From positions 62,710 to 126,709 of the forward strand of contig NZ_NKYF01000004.1 of NCBI RefSeq assembly GCF_002262885.1: a stretch of DNA of 64,000 bases. Reading direction: 5' to 3'. The position numbers and the translations under genes are program-made. Source of the DNA: Pseudonocardia sp. MH-G8. Lineage in GTDB: Bacteria > Actinomycetota > Actinomycetes > Mycobacteriales > Pseudonocardiaceae. Shown one piece after another: positions 20,159-29,466 of this stretch. The notes under the pieces are model-generated. The model did not search any database. It had not been told where the DNA came from and saw only the letters and a list, made by a program, of their open reading frames with translations. Every line of letters begins with the position of its first letter. The first letter of the stretch is position 1.

Positions 20159-20368
20159 CCCACGAGCAACGCAAGCGCTTCGGCAGCCGACCATCGCCGA
20201 CGGTGCACCCCCGTGGATCTGCTCGCGCAGGCGCCGGGCCGGCGATCAACAGCTCCACCCGGTTGGTCGCCGCCACCGCCACCGCCACGCCCACTCGCCA
20301 CGCTGCCACCCGCTGAGGAGTCGATGATCGCCGCGACCCGCACCTGACGGCTCCGGCGGGAGCTCCCA

Positions 20369-20450
20369 CGTACGGATCGCAACGATCACCCAGCCCGAGA
20401 CGTACCTCAGTGCTGCGAGCACGACCGTCACGTACGGCTCGCGGCGATCA
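20369..20450. repeat. Dispersed intergenic repeat family B, unit 2
   Basis: Begins CGTACGGATCGCAACGATCA and ends CGTACGGCTCGCGGCGATCA, with CGAGACGTACCTCAGTGC in the middle. The two ends are direct near-copies about 62 bases apart. Confidence 0.7.
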
Positions 20451-20702
20451 TGGCGCCGCCGCCCGCCGCGCCAGCGGCGACTCAGGCACCCCGCGCCGGC
20501 TCACGCACCCTCAGCCGGGGAGGGCACGCTCCCGTCGACGGGGAGCGCGGCCCGCGAGCAGAGGCGGGGGGCGACGGCGAGGGCGGGAGCGACCCGCCCT
20601 CGCTCGTCCCCGTGGGGCTCGGGGCCAGGTTCACCCCCGCAACGGGTGACCAGTTCCGTGATCGCCGCGATCAGCACTCAGCGGTTGCGGCAACAGCCTC
20701 CC

Positions 20703-20783
20703 CGTACGGCTCGCAACGATCAGCGCACGCGAGGCGTACCTCAGCGCGGCGAGCACCACCACGACGTACGACTCGAAGCGATC
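20703..20783. repeat. Dispersed intergenic repeat family B, unit 3
   Basis: Begins CGTACGGCTCGCAACGATCA and ends GTACGACTCGAAGCGATCA, with GAGGCGTACCTCAGCGC between. Clearly homologous to the unit at 20369-20450; a degenerate half-unit (GTGATCGCCGCGATCAGCAC) precedes it near 20659. Confidence 0.75.
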
Positions 20784-20873
20784 ATGGCCGGCGCTGCCCG
20801 GTACGTGATGGGAGCCGGCGACGAGGCCGTCCGCGTCTCCGGCCGCACCGCTGCCCGAGCCGAGCGGACCCCA

Positions 20874-21003
20874 GACCGCGACACACACGCACCTGCAGCC
20901 CGACTCGCGGAATGCCGACCGCGACACACACGCACCTGCAGCTCGACACGCCGAACGCCAGACCCCGACACAGCCACACCCGGAGCGCGACTCGCGGGTT
21001 CTC
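20874..21003. repeat. Three-unit tandem repeat of 43-44 bp
   Basis: Units start at 20874, 20917 and 20961. The first two share GACCGCGACACACACGCACC then TGCAGC; the third has drifted (GACCCCGACACAGCCACACC). Confidence 0.75.
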
Positions 21004-21041
21004 GGGAGTGATGCCCGGGGCGCGTCCGGCAGTGAACGCGG

Positions 21042-21077
21042 AAAAGGCTCGTTCCGGATTTCCGGAACGAGCCTTTT
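21042..21077. terminator. Bidirectional intrinsic terminator
   Basis: A perfect 16-base stem (AAAAGGCTCGTTCCGG, 21042-21057, with its complement at 21062-21077) encloses a 4-base loop. It ends in a T-run on both strands. It sits seven bases past the 3' end of the reverse-strand tRNA-Glu gene and so ends the tRNA transcript. Confidence 0.9.
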
Positions 21078-21083
21078 CTGATG

Positions 21084-21156
21084 TAGCCCCGACGGGATTT
21101 GAACCCGCGCTACCGCCTTGAGAGGGCGGCGTCCTAGGCCGCTAGACGACGGGGCC
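21084..21156 (-). tRNA. tRNA-Glu (anticodon CTC)
   Basis: 73 bases. The acceptor stem pairs GGCCCCG with CGGGGCT, with A as discriminator base. The T-arm GCGGGTTCAAATCCCGT is normal, and the anticodon loop CTCTCAA lies on a five-pair stem. CCA is not encoded. It stands beside tRNA-Gln and gltX, as in mycobacteria. Confidence 0.95.
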
Positions 21157-21203
21157 TCGTGGAGAACGCTATGAGCTTATCAGACCGCTCTGGTGCGTTT
21201 CCG

Positions 21204-21275
21204 CTGGGGTACCAGGACTCGAACCTAGACTAACTGAACCAGAATCAGTCGTGCTGCCAATTACACCATACCCCA
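21204..21275 (-). tRNA. tRNA-Gln (anticodon CTG)
   Basis: 72 bases. The acceptor stem pairs TGGGGTA with TACCCCA, with G as discriminator base. The anticodon loop TTCTGGT lies on the stem ACTGA/TCAGT. CCA is not encoded. In actinobacteria this tRNA is first charged with glutamate by GltX, encoded just upstream, and then amidated. Confidence 0.95.
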
Positions 21276-21321
21276 AGGGCTCACGTTCACCCGGGGGTGT
21301 CCGTGCCCTGCGTGCTCCACT

Positions 21322-22815
21322 CTAGCCGAGGCCTCCGGCGCGTTCCAAACCGGCCCTCAACCGGGCCAGCGAGCGCTCGCGACCCAGCAGCTCCATCGAC
21401 TCGTAGAGCGGCGGCGAGACCGTGCGGCCGCTGACCGCCACGCGCACGGGCGCGAACGCCTTGCGGGGCTTGAGCCCGAGCTCGTCGACGAGCGCGGCCT
21501 TCAACGCCGCCTCGATCTCGCCCGCAGACCACCCGGGGAGTGCATCGAGGCCGGTCAGAGCGGCGTCGAGCACGGGGGCGGCGTCTGCGCCGAGGTTCTT
21601 CTCCGCGGCGTCCTCGTCGGGCGCGAAGCCCTCCTCCGCGACGAACAGGAAGCGCAGCATCCGCGCCGCGTCCGACAGGACGACGCTGCGCTCCTGCACC
21701 AGCGGCGCGGCGGCGGCCAGCAGCGCGCGCTGCTCGTCGGTGGGAGTGCCGGTCATCACGCCTTCGGCCTCGAGGTAGGGCTCCACGCGCGCCGCGAAGT
21801 CCTCGGCCGACAACGCGCGCAGGTGCGCGGCATTGATCGCCTCGGCCTTCTTGAGATCGAAGCGCGCCGCATTGCTGGATACCCGTGTGACGTCGAACGC
21901 ATCGATCATCTCGGTGAGCGTGAACACGTCGCGGTCCTCGGCGATGGACCAGCCGAGGAGCGCGAGGTAGTTCAGCAGACCTTCGGGCACGAATCCGCGC
22001 TCGCGGTAGTGGAAGATGTTCGACTGCGGATCGCGCTTGGAGAGCTTGCGGTTGCCCTCGCCGGTGACGAGCGGGAGGTGGCCGTAGCGGAAGGGCCCGT
22101 TGCCGATCCCCACCCGCTGCAGCGCCTCCAGCAGCGCGATCTGACGCGGGGTGGAGGAGAGCAGGTCCTCGCCGCGCAGGACGTCCGTGATGCCCATCAA
22201 CGCGTCGTCGAGCGGGTTGGTGAGCGGGTAGAGCGGGGTGCCGTCGCCGCGGGCGAGCACGAAGTCGGGCACCGTGCCCGACTTGAAAGTGATGGGGCCG
22301 CGGACGAGGTCGTCGAACGAGATGTCGCGGTCGGGCATCCGCAGCCGGAACACCGGCGCACGCCCTTCGGCGCGGAACGCCGCCTTCTGGTCCTCGGTGA
22401 GCTCGCGGTCGGCGTTGTCGTAGCCGAGCTTCGGGTCGCGGCCCGCGGCGCGGTGGCGGGCCTCGATCTCCTCGCCCGTGGAGTACGACTCGTAGACCTC
22501 GCCCGCCTGCACGAGGAGCCCGAGCGCGTTGCGGTACGAGTCGCGCCGCTCGCTCTGCCGGTACGGGCCGTGCGGGCCGCCGACCTCCGGGCCCTCGTCC
22601 CAGTCCAGGCCGAGCCAGCGCAGCGCGTCGAGGAGCGCTTCGTAGGACTCGACGGAGTCGCGCTGGGCGTCGGTGTCCTCGATCCGGAACACGAACGTGC
22701 CACCGTGGTGGCGCGCGTGGGCCCAGTTGAACAGCGCGGTGCGGATGAGACCGACGTGCGGGGTGCCGGTCGGCGACGGGCAGAACCGGACCCGTACGGC
22801 GTTGGCTGCGTCCAT
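21322..22815 (-). CDS. gltX: Glutamyl-tRNA synthetase
   Basis: 497 residues from ATG 22815. The class I motifs are visible: [10 protein letters not shown] (HIGH box, about residues 14-23) and K-L-S-K-R-D (KMSKS box, about 265). The frame is open upstream, but the conserved start is [11 protein letters not shown]. The enzyme charges tRNA-Glu, and tRNA-Gln where GatCAB is present. Its two tRNA substrates are encoded immediately downstream on the same strand. Confidence 0.96.
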   Translation of the reverse strand: MDAANAVRVRFCPSPTGTPHVGLIRTALFNWAHARHHGGTFVFRIEDTDAQRDSVESYEALLDALRWLGLDWDEGPEVGGPHGPYRQSERRDSYRNALGLLVQAGEVYESYSTGEEIEARHRAAGRDPKLGYDNADRELTEDQKAAFRAEGRAPVFRLRMPDRDISFDDLVRGPITFKSGTVPDFVLARGDGTPLYPLTNPLDDALMGITDVLRGEDLLSSTPRQIALLEALQRVGIGNGPFRYGHLPLVTGEGNRKLSKRDPQSNIFHYRERGFVPEGLLNYLALLGWSIAEDRDVFTLTEMIDAFDVTRVSSNAARFDLKKAEAINAAHLRALSAEDFAARVEPYLEAEGVMTGTPTDEQRALLAAAAPLVQERSVVLSDAARMLRFLFVAEEGFAPDEDAAEKNLGADAAPVLDAALTGLDALPGWSAGEIEAALKAALVDELGLKPRKAFAPVRVAVSGRTVSPPLYESMELLGRERSLARLRAGLERAGGLG

Positions 22816-22875
22816 GATGGTCGCCAGCCTAACGAGGGGTCGCGCGCGGCGACCGACCGGCGTAGAATTCAACGC

Positions 22876-24177
22876 ATGGTGAACAACGAGCGCACGACCT
22901 GCGCCGTCGTCGGAGGCGGCCCCGCCGGGCTGGTGCTGGGACTGATCCTCGCCAGGGCCGGGGTGGAGGTCACGGTCCTGGAGAAGCACGCCGACTTCCT
23001 GCGCGACTTCCGCGGCGACACCGTTCACGCGTCCACCCTCACCCTCCTCGACGAGCTCGGCCTCGGCCCGCGGTTCGCGGAGCTGCCGCAGCGGCGCATC
23101 GAGCAGGCCCGGGTGCAGCTGGACACGGGCAGCGCCACCGTCGCCGACATGCGCCGGGCCCCCGGCGCCCACCAGCACATCGCACTGGTGCCGCAGTGGG
23201 ACCTGCTCGACCTGATCGCCGACGCCGCCGAGGCCGAACCGACGTTCACGCTGCTGCGCAACGCCGAGGTCGTCGATGTGCTGCACGACGAGGGCCGGGT
23301 AGCCGGGGTGCGGTACCGGGACCGGACCGACGCCACGGTGCACGAGCTGTACGCGAGCCTCACCATCGCCTGCGACGGGCGCGGGTCGGCCGTGCGGGCG
23401 GCGGCAGGGCTGCACCCGCGCTCCTTCGGGGTGCCCATCGACGTGTGGTGGTTCCGGCTCCCGCGCCACGACGACGACCCGGCGGGCGGGCTCGGCCGAG
23501 TCTCGAGCGGCCAGTTCATGGTCATGATCGACCGGGGCGACTACTGGCAGTGCGCCTTCCTCATCCGCAAGGGCTCCGACGCGACACTGCGGGCGGCCGG
23601 TCCCGAGCGGTTCCGGGAGCGCCTCGCCGCGCTGACGCCCTGGGTGGCCGACCGGCTGGACGCGCTCGAGTCGCTCGACGACGTCAAGCTGCTGGACGTG
23701 CGGCTGGACCGGCTGCGCCACTGGCACCGCGACGGGCTGCTGCTGATCGGCGACGCCGCGCACGCCATGTCGCCGGTCGGCGGGGTCGGCATCAACCTCG
23801 CGGTCCAGGACGCGGTGGCAGCGGCCCGACTGCTCGGGCCCGCGCTGCGCTCCGGCGGGATCGTGCCGACCTCGGTGCTGGCACGGCTGCAGCGGCGCCG
23901 GTGGTTGCCCACGGCCCTCATCCAAGGCGGCCAGCGCCTCGCCCACCGCGTCGTGATCGGGCGCCGCGCCGCCACGGCGGACGACCCGCTGCCGCCCACC
24001 GCGCCGACGACACCCGCACCGGTCGACACGTTGCCACTGCCCCTGCGGCTGGCCCAGCGCTTCCCGGTGCTGCAGGGCATCCCGGCCCGGCTGATCGCCA
24101 TCGGCCCGCTGCCCGAGCACGCCCCGGCGTGGGCCCGCCGCGAGCCGGAGCCCGTCCCGACCGCCGGCGAGCGCTGA
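22876..24177 (+). CDS. FAD-dependent aromatic-hydroxylase-type oxidoreductase
   Basis: 433 residues from ATG 22876, divergent from gltX with a 60-base gap. The FAD-binding motif V-V-G-G-G-P-A-G-L lies at the N-terminus, and the second flavin motif [17 protein letters not shown] at about residue 290. These are the marks of the PHBH/UbiH/PHZS-like FAD monooxygenases. The D-G-R-G-S motif (about 171) is also present. The substrate is unknown; nearby genes do not form an obvious pathway. Confidence 0.82.
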   Translation: MVNNERTTCAVVGGGPAGLVLGLILARAGVEVTVLEKHADFLRDFRGDTVHASTLTLLDELGLGPRFAELPQRRIEQARVQLDTGSATVADMRRAPGAHQHIALVPQWDLLDLIADAAEAEPTFTLLRNAEVVDVLHDEGRVAGVRYRDRTDATVHELYASLTIACDGRGSAVRAAAGLHPRSFGVPIDVWWFRLPRHDDDPAGGLGRVSSGQFMVMIDRGDYWQCAFLIRKGSDATLRAAGPERFRERLAALTPWVADRLDALESLDDVKLLDVRLDRLRHWHRDGLLLIGDAAHAMSPVGGVGINLAVQDAVAAARLLGPALRSGGIVPTSVLARLQRRRWLPTALIQGGQRLAHRVVIGRRAATADDPLPPTAPTTPAPVDTLPLPLRLAQRFPVLQGIPARLIAIGPLPEHAPAWARREPEPVPTAGER

Positions 24178-24240
24178 CACACCGACTTCGGGCCTCGTAC
24201 ACCGACTGCAGTCGGTGCGCGAGCACAGCAATCGGTGTGC
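24178..24240. repeat. Nested inverted repeats downstream of the oxidoreductase gene
   Basis: A perfect 18-base palindrome CACCGACTGCAGTCGGTG (24200-24217) is bracketed by an outer CACACCGACT and its near-complement ATCGGTGTG (24231-24239). The segment can fold into a cruciform or a terminator-like hairpin without a T-run. It starts right after the oxidoreductase stop. Confidence 0.7.
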
Positions 24241-24340
24241 GACGCGGGGGGACGCGCTCCCTTACCTGCGACGTCATCGACCGCGCTACCCGTGCGGCGC
24301 CATCGTGGAGCCCGACAGCGACGCGCACCAGGAGGTCCCG

Positions 24341-25171
24341 ATGCCGCACTTCACCACCACCGACGGAACCCGGCTCGCCTACGAGGACTACGAGCTCGGC
24401 GGGGGCACCGGCGAGGCCGTCGTCTTCGCAGCCAGCTGGGCCCTCAACGCCGACATGTGGGAGTACCAGATCCCGTACCTCGTCGAGCGCGGCTACCGCT
24501 GCATCGCACTCGACCGCCGCGGGCACGGCCGATCGGACCGCCCCTCGACCGGCTACGACGTCGACACCACCGCCGACGACCTGGGCGCGCTGCTCGAGCA
24601 CCTCGACCTCACCGGCGTGACGCTGGTCGGCCACTCGTTCGGCGGCGCCGAGGTGGCCCGCTACCTGGCCCGCCACGGGCAGCGCCGCGTGGCGCGGGTC
24701 GCGTTCGTCAGCGCGGCCCTGCCGCTCGTGACGCAGACCGACGACAACCCGGACGGGCTCCCCGAGGCCGCGCTCGAGGCGACGATCGCGCAGTTCCGGA
24801 CCGACCGGCCGAAGTGGTTCGCCCGCCAGGCGCAGGTCTGGTACGCCACCCACCTGGGCAACGAGGTCTCCCCCGCGCTCATCGACCACACGATCGGGCA
24901 ATGCCTGTCGGCCTCGCCGTGGGCGACCACCCAGCTGTTCCGGTCCATGTTCCACGCCGACCACCGGGCCGGGCTGGCCGAGATCACGGTGCCCACGCTC
25001 GTCGTCCACGGTGCGGCCGACACCTCGGCCCCGGTCGCCCTGACCGGCCGCCGGACCGCCGCGCTGGTGCCCGGCTGCCGCTACGTCGAGTACCCGACGG
25101 GCGGGCACGGTCTGCACGTCACGCACGCCGAGCAGCTCAACACCGACCTGCTGGAGCTGCTCAAGGGGTGA
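24341..25171 (+). CDS. Alpha/beta hydrolase (non-haem chloroperoxidase-like)
   Basis: 276 residues from ATG 24341, with GGAGG seven bases upstream. The nucleophile elbow is G-H-S-F-G-G (Ser about 99). Asp in H-G-A-A-D-T-S (about 227) and His in G-G-H-G-L-H (about 256) complete the triad. The N-terminal motif R-R-G-H-G-R-S-D-R-P is typical of the chloroperoxidase/esterase group. The true reaction is probably ester or lactone hydrolysis. It is convergent with the LysR gene. Confidence 0.85.
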   Translation: MPHFTTTDGTRLAYEDYELGGGTGEAVVFAASWALNADMWEYQIPYLVERGYRCIALDRRGHGRSDRPSTGYDVDTTADDLGALLEHLDLTGVTLVGHSFGGAEVARYLARHGQRRVARVAFVSAALPLVTQTDDNPDGLPEAALEATIAQFRTDRPKWFARQAQVWYATHLGNEVSPALIDHTIGQCLSASPWATTQLFRSMFHADHRAGLAEITVPTLVVHGAADTSAPVALTGRRTAALVPGCRYVEYPTGGHGLHVTHAEQLNTDLLELLKG

Positions 25172-25177
25172 CGGCGG

Positions 25178-26107
25178 TCAGCACGCCCAGGACGGCTCCC
25201 AGCTCGCGCCGTCGAGCCGGTCCGCGCGGCCGAGGTGCTCGCGCAGCGCGCGTAGACCCGGGTGGGGGTTGTCGCACCGCCGGAGCAGTGAATGCGGGTA
25301 GACCGGTCGCGGGTCACGCACCGGGATGCGGCGCAGGCCGTAGCGGTCGGGCCAGAGCATCCGGGTGCGGCTACCGACGAGGGTGGCCACCGACGACGAC
25401 TCGGCGAGCACGTCCAGGAGGTGCTCCGTGCCGGAGCTCGGGCCGACCGTGTCGATGCCGAGCCCGAACGCCGCGGCGAGGTCCTGGTAGTAGGTGGCCC
25501 ACTCGGTGCCCGCCACGGCGCCGGGGATCCACAGCCGGTGCCCGACGAGCTGCGCGGGGGTGACCGCCCCGCGCCCGGCGAGGGGGTGCCGCGGTCCGCA
25601 GAGCAGCTCGTGCGGCTCGTCGAGCACCCGCGTGGCCGTGACGCCGTCGGGCAGCTCGCACAGGGGCGGCGCCACCGCCCGGAACGACGCGTCGATCGTG
25701 CCGGCGGCGACCGCGTCGGCGGCGGCAGCGACGCTGGTCTGGCCCAGCGCCACGACGTCGAGTGCGATGTCCGGGCGGGTGGCGTGGAAGCCGCGCAGGA
25801 GATCCGCGGGTGCGATCTGGCGGCTGATGACGTCCACGCGCAGTGCTCGCCTGCCGCTGCGCACCGAGTCGGCCGCGCGTTCCTCGGCCCGCAGCAGCTC
25901 GTGCGCGTGCGGCAGGAACGCCTCGCCGTCGATGGTGAGCGTCACCCCGCGGGCCCCCCGGTGGAACAGGGGCACCCCGAGATCGTTCTCGAGCGCGGCG
26001 ATGCGCTTGGAGACCGCCTGCTGGGTCAGGCCGAGATCCGTGGCGGCGTGCCGGAACTGGCCGGAGCGGACCGCGGCGACGAAGGTACGCACCGCGTCGA
26101 GTTCCAC
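25178..26107 (-). CDS. LysR-family transcriptional regulator
   Basis: 309 residues from GTG 26107; a TTG at 26128 is less likely. An N-terminal winged HTH (V-E-L-D-A-V-R-T-F-V, and L-G-L-T-Q-Q-A-V-S-K-R-I-A-A-L-E) precedes a two-lobed effector domain. It is divergent from the MFS transporter gene at 26245 and probably controls it. The convergent hydrolase gene ends only 6 bases away. Confidence 0.9.
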   Translation of the reverse strand: MELDAVRTFVAAVRSGQFRHAATDLGLTQQAVSKRIAALENDLGVPLFHRGARGVTLTIDGEAFLPHAHELLRAEERAADSVRSGRRALRVDVISRQIAPADLLRGFHATRPDIALDVVALGQTSVAAAADAVAAGTIDASFRAVAPPLCELPDGVTATRVLDEPHELLCGPRHPLAGRGAVTPAQLVGHRLWIPGAVAGTEWATYYQDLAAAFGLGIDTVGPSSGTEHLLDVLAESSSVATLVGSRTRMLWPDRYGLRRIPVRDPRPVYPHSLLRRCDNPHPGLRALREHLGRADRLDGASWEPSWAC

Positions 26108-26124
26108 GACGGTCGATCCTAGGT

Positions 26125-26139
26125 ACAACTCCGAGTTGT
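26125..26139. promoter_or_regulatory. Inverted repeat in the LysR/MFS divergent spacer
   Basis: ACAACT-CCG-AGTTGT is a perfect interrupted palindrome placed just before the LysR start, as expected for an autoregulatory LysR box. Its role is inferred from position. Confidence 0.5.
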
Positions 26140-26244
26140 GGCGTGCCGATCACGCCGTTGTTTGTGCGTAGGGCCCGCCTCTCGATCTGATGCTCCCGCA
26201 CCACAGGTCGTTGTACGAGGAGCGCGGTGGGACGAGGAGGCGCG

Positions 26245-27501
26245 GTGGCGACGCGATCGCTGGGCCGGCCGTTCGCGTGGCTGTGGGCGGCCTACGCGGC
26301 GAGCGCGTACGGATCCGGCCTCGGGTTCGGCGCGCTGTCCCTCGTCGCGATCACGCTGCTGCACGCCGGTCCGGCCGCGGTGTCGGGCATCTCGGCCGCG
26401 GGACTCGCGATCGGCGCGGTGCTCGCCCTCCCGCTGGGGGCGTGGATGGAGCCGCGGCGCAAGCGGCCGGTGATGATCACCGCGGACCTCGTCCGCTGCG
26501 CGGCGCTGCTCAGCGTGCCCGCCACGTTCGCACTCGGGTGGCTCGGGCTCCCGCAGCTGGTGGCCGTCGCCGTCGTGGCCGCAGCGGCCAAGATCGCTTT
26601 CAACGCGGCGGCGGGGGCCCACCTCAAGGCGCTCCTGGCGCCCGAGGACCTGGTCGTGGCCAACAGCCGGTTCGAGGCCACCACGTGGGGCGCCATCACC
26701 CTCGGCCCTCCGCTGGGAGGAGCGGTGGTCGGGCTGCTCGGCCCGGTCGTGGCCGTCGTCGCCAACGCGGCCGGCTACCTGCTCTCCGCGCTGGGCATCG
26801 CCGCGATCCCCGGCCAGGAGCACCGCCCCGAACGCACCGGGACACGTCCCCTGCGGAGTCGCGACCTGCTCGACGGGTGGCGCCTCCTGCTCACCCACCC
26901 CACACTGCGGCCGCTGTTCCTCAACACCGTCCTCGTCAACGGGTTGATCATGGCGACCGAACCGCTCGCCGCCGTCCTCATGCTCGGCGAACTCGGGTTC
27001 AGCCCCTGGCAGTACGGGCTGGCGTTCGCCGCGCCGTGCCTGGGCGGGCTCATCGGGTCCCGGCTCGCCCGACACCTCGTTCCCCGTCACGGGCAACACC
27101 GCGTCCTGCGCGTCGCCGGCACCGTGCGCGTGTGCTGGCCGATCGGGCTCGCCCTCGTCCAGCCCGGCACGGTGGGCGTGATCACCGTCATCGCCGTTCA
27201 ACTCGGGCTGGTCACCGCGGTGAGCATCTACAACCCGGTGCTCGCCGCGTACCGCCTCGACCAGACCCCGAACGACCGGACCGCTCGCGCCCTCACCGCG
27301 TGGTCGATCACCAGCACCGCCATGATCGCGACCCTCACCGCGCTCTGGGGTCTCCTGGGCAGCGTCCTCGGCCCGCGCGCCGCCATCGCGGCGGCCGGAG
27401 CGCTGCTGCTGGCCACGCCCGCCCTGCTGCCGCGCAGCGTGCGCGAGGCTCGACCCCCGACCGGACCGCGCCCGGGCGTGCCTGACCGCAGCGCCGCGTA
27501 G
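26245..27501 (+). CDS. Major facilitator superfamily exporter
   Basis: 418 residues from GTG 26245, chosen because GAGGAGG lies just upstream; a GTG 18 bases earlier lacks this. About twelve membrane helices are visible, with the loop motif M-E-P-R-R-K-R-P-V between helices 2 and 3. The overall pattern is that of the EntS/MFS_3 exporter group. The divergent LysR gene suggests inducible export of a small toxic or signalling molecule; the substrate is unknown. Confidence 0.83.
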   Translation: MATRSLGRPFAWLWAAYAASAYGSGLGFGALSLVAITLLHAGPAAVSGISAAGLAIGAVLALPLGAWMEPRRKRPVMITADLVRCAALLSVPATFALGWLGLPQLVAVAVVAAAAKIAFNAAAGAHLKALLAPEDLVVANSRFEATTWGAITLGPPLGGAVVGLLGPVVAVVANAAGYLLSALGIAAIPGQEHRPERTGTRPLRSRDLLDGWRLLLTHPTLRPLFLNTVLVNGLIMATEPLAAVLMLGELGFSPWQYGLAFAAPCLGGLIGSRLARHLVPRHGQHRVLRVAGTVRVCWPIGLALVQPGTVGVITVIAVQLGLVTAVSIYNPVLAAYRLDQTPNDRTARALTAWSITSTAMIATLTALWGLLGSVLGPRAAIAAAGALLLATPALLPRSVREARPPTGPRPGVPDRSAA

Positions 27502-27560
27502 GCGCCTCCCACGACCTCGCCGCGGACCGGGCCATGCCCACCCCACCTGCCGTGGGCCCG

Positions 27561-28016
27561 CTACTCGATCACGACCACGGCGATCGCCGTCGCGGACATC
27601 GCGGGCACCAGCAGGAGGAAGTGGTGAACGACGGCCGTGTAGGCGATGGCGCGCGCCACGCCCGGCTTCGCGCCCTTGCGCCGCAGGTCGCGGAACGAGG
27701 TGGCCGGACCGCCCGATTCCCCCGCGGGGGCGAGCAGCCACAGGAAGGGCGCGGTCGTGGCCAGCCCGATGAGCAGCACCAGGACCGTCAACGACGACAG
27801 GCCGGCGCCGTGGGCGATCGCACCGGCCAGACCGAACAGCGCCAGGACCGCCACGAGCGCCAGGTAGCCCGCGGTGGTCACGAGGAGCGCCCGCCGGACG
27901 CTTCCGCGCGCGGCTCTCGTGATCCGGCGCAGCATGCGGTCCTCCCAGCGGAAGGCGGCGTAGATGCTCCACCCCGCGATCGCGAGCAGCAGCGTGATGC
28001 GCAACCACATCGGCAC
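27561..28016 (-). CDS. Small integral membrane protein of unknown function
   Basis: 151 residues with four hydrophobic segments, at about 5-22, 45-65, 75-95 and 125-150. No motif is recognised. An amphipathic basic loop (R-R-I-T-R-A-A-R-G-S-V-R-R) follows the first helix. The regular spacing of membrane segments supports a real gene over an antisense shadow. Confidence 0.65.
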   Translation of the reverse strand: MPMWLRITLLLAIAGWSIYAAFRWEDRMLRRITRAARGSVRRALLVTTAGYLALVAVLALFGLAGAIAHGAGLSSLTVLVLLIGLATTAPFLWLLAPAGESGGPATSFRDLRRKGAKPGVARAIAYTAVVHHFLLLVPAMSATAIAVVVIE

Positions 28017-28161
28017 GTCGGATCACCCGTTCCCTGACGTCGGCGCCTTGACGGACCTCATCGTGACCGATCCGGTGCGTGCGGTGCATCCGTGGATCTA
28101 CGGTCCCCCCGGGGGAACGCGATGGACAGGATGGGGAGGAATCGATCGTGCGGGGGGCACC

Positions 28162-29466
28162 ATGAACGAGGGGACGACATCGAGCGGCTCACCGGCGCGC
28201 CCGCGCCGGCAGGCGGTGCTGTGGACCGGCGTCGGCGTGCTCGTCGCCGGTCTCGGTGTGCTGGGGTGGGCCGTCGTCCTCGCCGAGGGCGTGTACCCGA
28301 CGGTGGCCGACGAGGAGTACTACCGGCCCGAAGCGGTGGAGCAGTACCGGCCCGGGCTGTCGCTCGGGCTCGCGGCCGTGTGCGCGGTGCCGGGTACCAC
28401 GCGGTGCAGGCCGGCGAGGCCCCGTTCCCGGGCGACCGGGCGCTCCTGCTGGCGTTGGCGTACGGGATCGTGCTGGTCGGCACGGTGGCTGTGCAGGTTG
28501 CCGGGACGCGCCTGTGGTCGTCCGGCGCGGCGCCCGGTCCATGGTCGCGGACCGACGTCGAGGCGCTCCTCGGCGGCGTGCTGGCCGTGGCCATCGCAGC
28601 GGGCACCGTGGTCACCACCGCGGGCGAGGCCGGCCGGATCGACGCGACCACCGGCGCGGCGGCGGAGGCCACCGCGCCGCCGGCCGATCCGACCCGGGTG
28701 CGGTGGCGCTGGTCCGGGGGGAGGATCGTCGACGCTGTTGCCGCCGGGGCCGGGGTCGTCGTCGCCACTTGGCACGGCGTCGTTGCGCTGGACGGCCGCA
28801 CCGGCGAGGAGCGCTGGCGCTACCACCGGGATGGGATGCGGGTCGCGCTGGATCTCGTCGCCGTCGACGGCGGCCGGACCGTGGTCGCGTCGTTCGACGG
28901 CCGGGTGCACGTCTTCGACGCGTTCACCGGCGAGCTCCGCCGGCGCGACGACGAGGCCACGGCACGGACACCGCCGCCGTGGAGAGCGGGGATCGTCGCA
29001 CGGGCTCGACGGTGGTCCGCCACCGGAGCCGGCCCCCGCACGTCGTCGGCACGGACGCCCGGACCGAACCTCGGTGCTGGCCTACGACTCCACCGAACTG
29101 ATCACGAACTCCGGGGCGCTGTACGAGTCCGGCACGGCCCGACCCCGGTGGCAGCCGCCCGGCTTCTCGCCCCTGGTGGGCGACCGGGCCGTCACCGGGG
29201 CCGCGTTGCTCGACGATGTCGCCGTCCTGGTCGAGCAGGCCGGCCCGCCGAGCCGCGACCACTCCCTCCGCCTGAGGGTCGTCGGCCGGACCGACGGCGT
29301 GGTGCGGCGGTCGTTCGAGGGGGCGGACCTGCCCACCGAGCGCAACTTCCGGCCGATCGTGCTCCCTGCGCCCGGCGCTCTCGTCGTCGGCGGGTCGGAC
29401 GAGCTCGTGGCCGTGGGATGGCCGCGGCCGTACACCCCCGCTACCCGGCAGCGCCCCACGCGCTAG
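28162..29466 (+). pseudogene. Frameshifted PQQ-type beta-propeller membrane protein
   Basis: One protein is spread over three frames. From ATG 28162 an N-terminal membrane helix (about residues 16-37) runs to about 28390. The sequence then continues in another frame with two further helices and a propeller-like W-H-G-V-V-A-L-D-G-R-T-G-E-E-R-W segment to about 28960. A third frame carries the part around 28970-29065, and the first frame resumes (V-L-A-Y-D-S-T) to TAG 29464-29466. At least three indels are needed, so either the gene has decayed or the assembly has errors here. Its stop overlaps the convergent cimA stop (CTAG). Confidence 0.75.

Larger units (their letters stand above)
20159..21041. 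other. Repeat-filled spacer after the Hsp70-like gene
   Basis: No supported gene. The 880 bases contain two family B repeat units (20369-20450 and 20703-20783) and a three-unit tandem repeat (20874-21003), listed separately. Open frames crossing it are repeat-derived and show no recognisable domain. Confidence 0.65.

Noticed and set aside
20450..21121. Open frame running through the post-Hsp70 spacer into tRNA-Glu
   Set aside because: It is built from family B and tandem repeats, reads through the terminator and into a tRNA, and has no recognisable domain.
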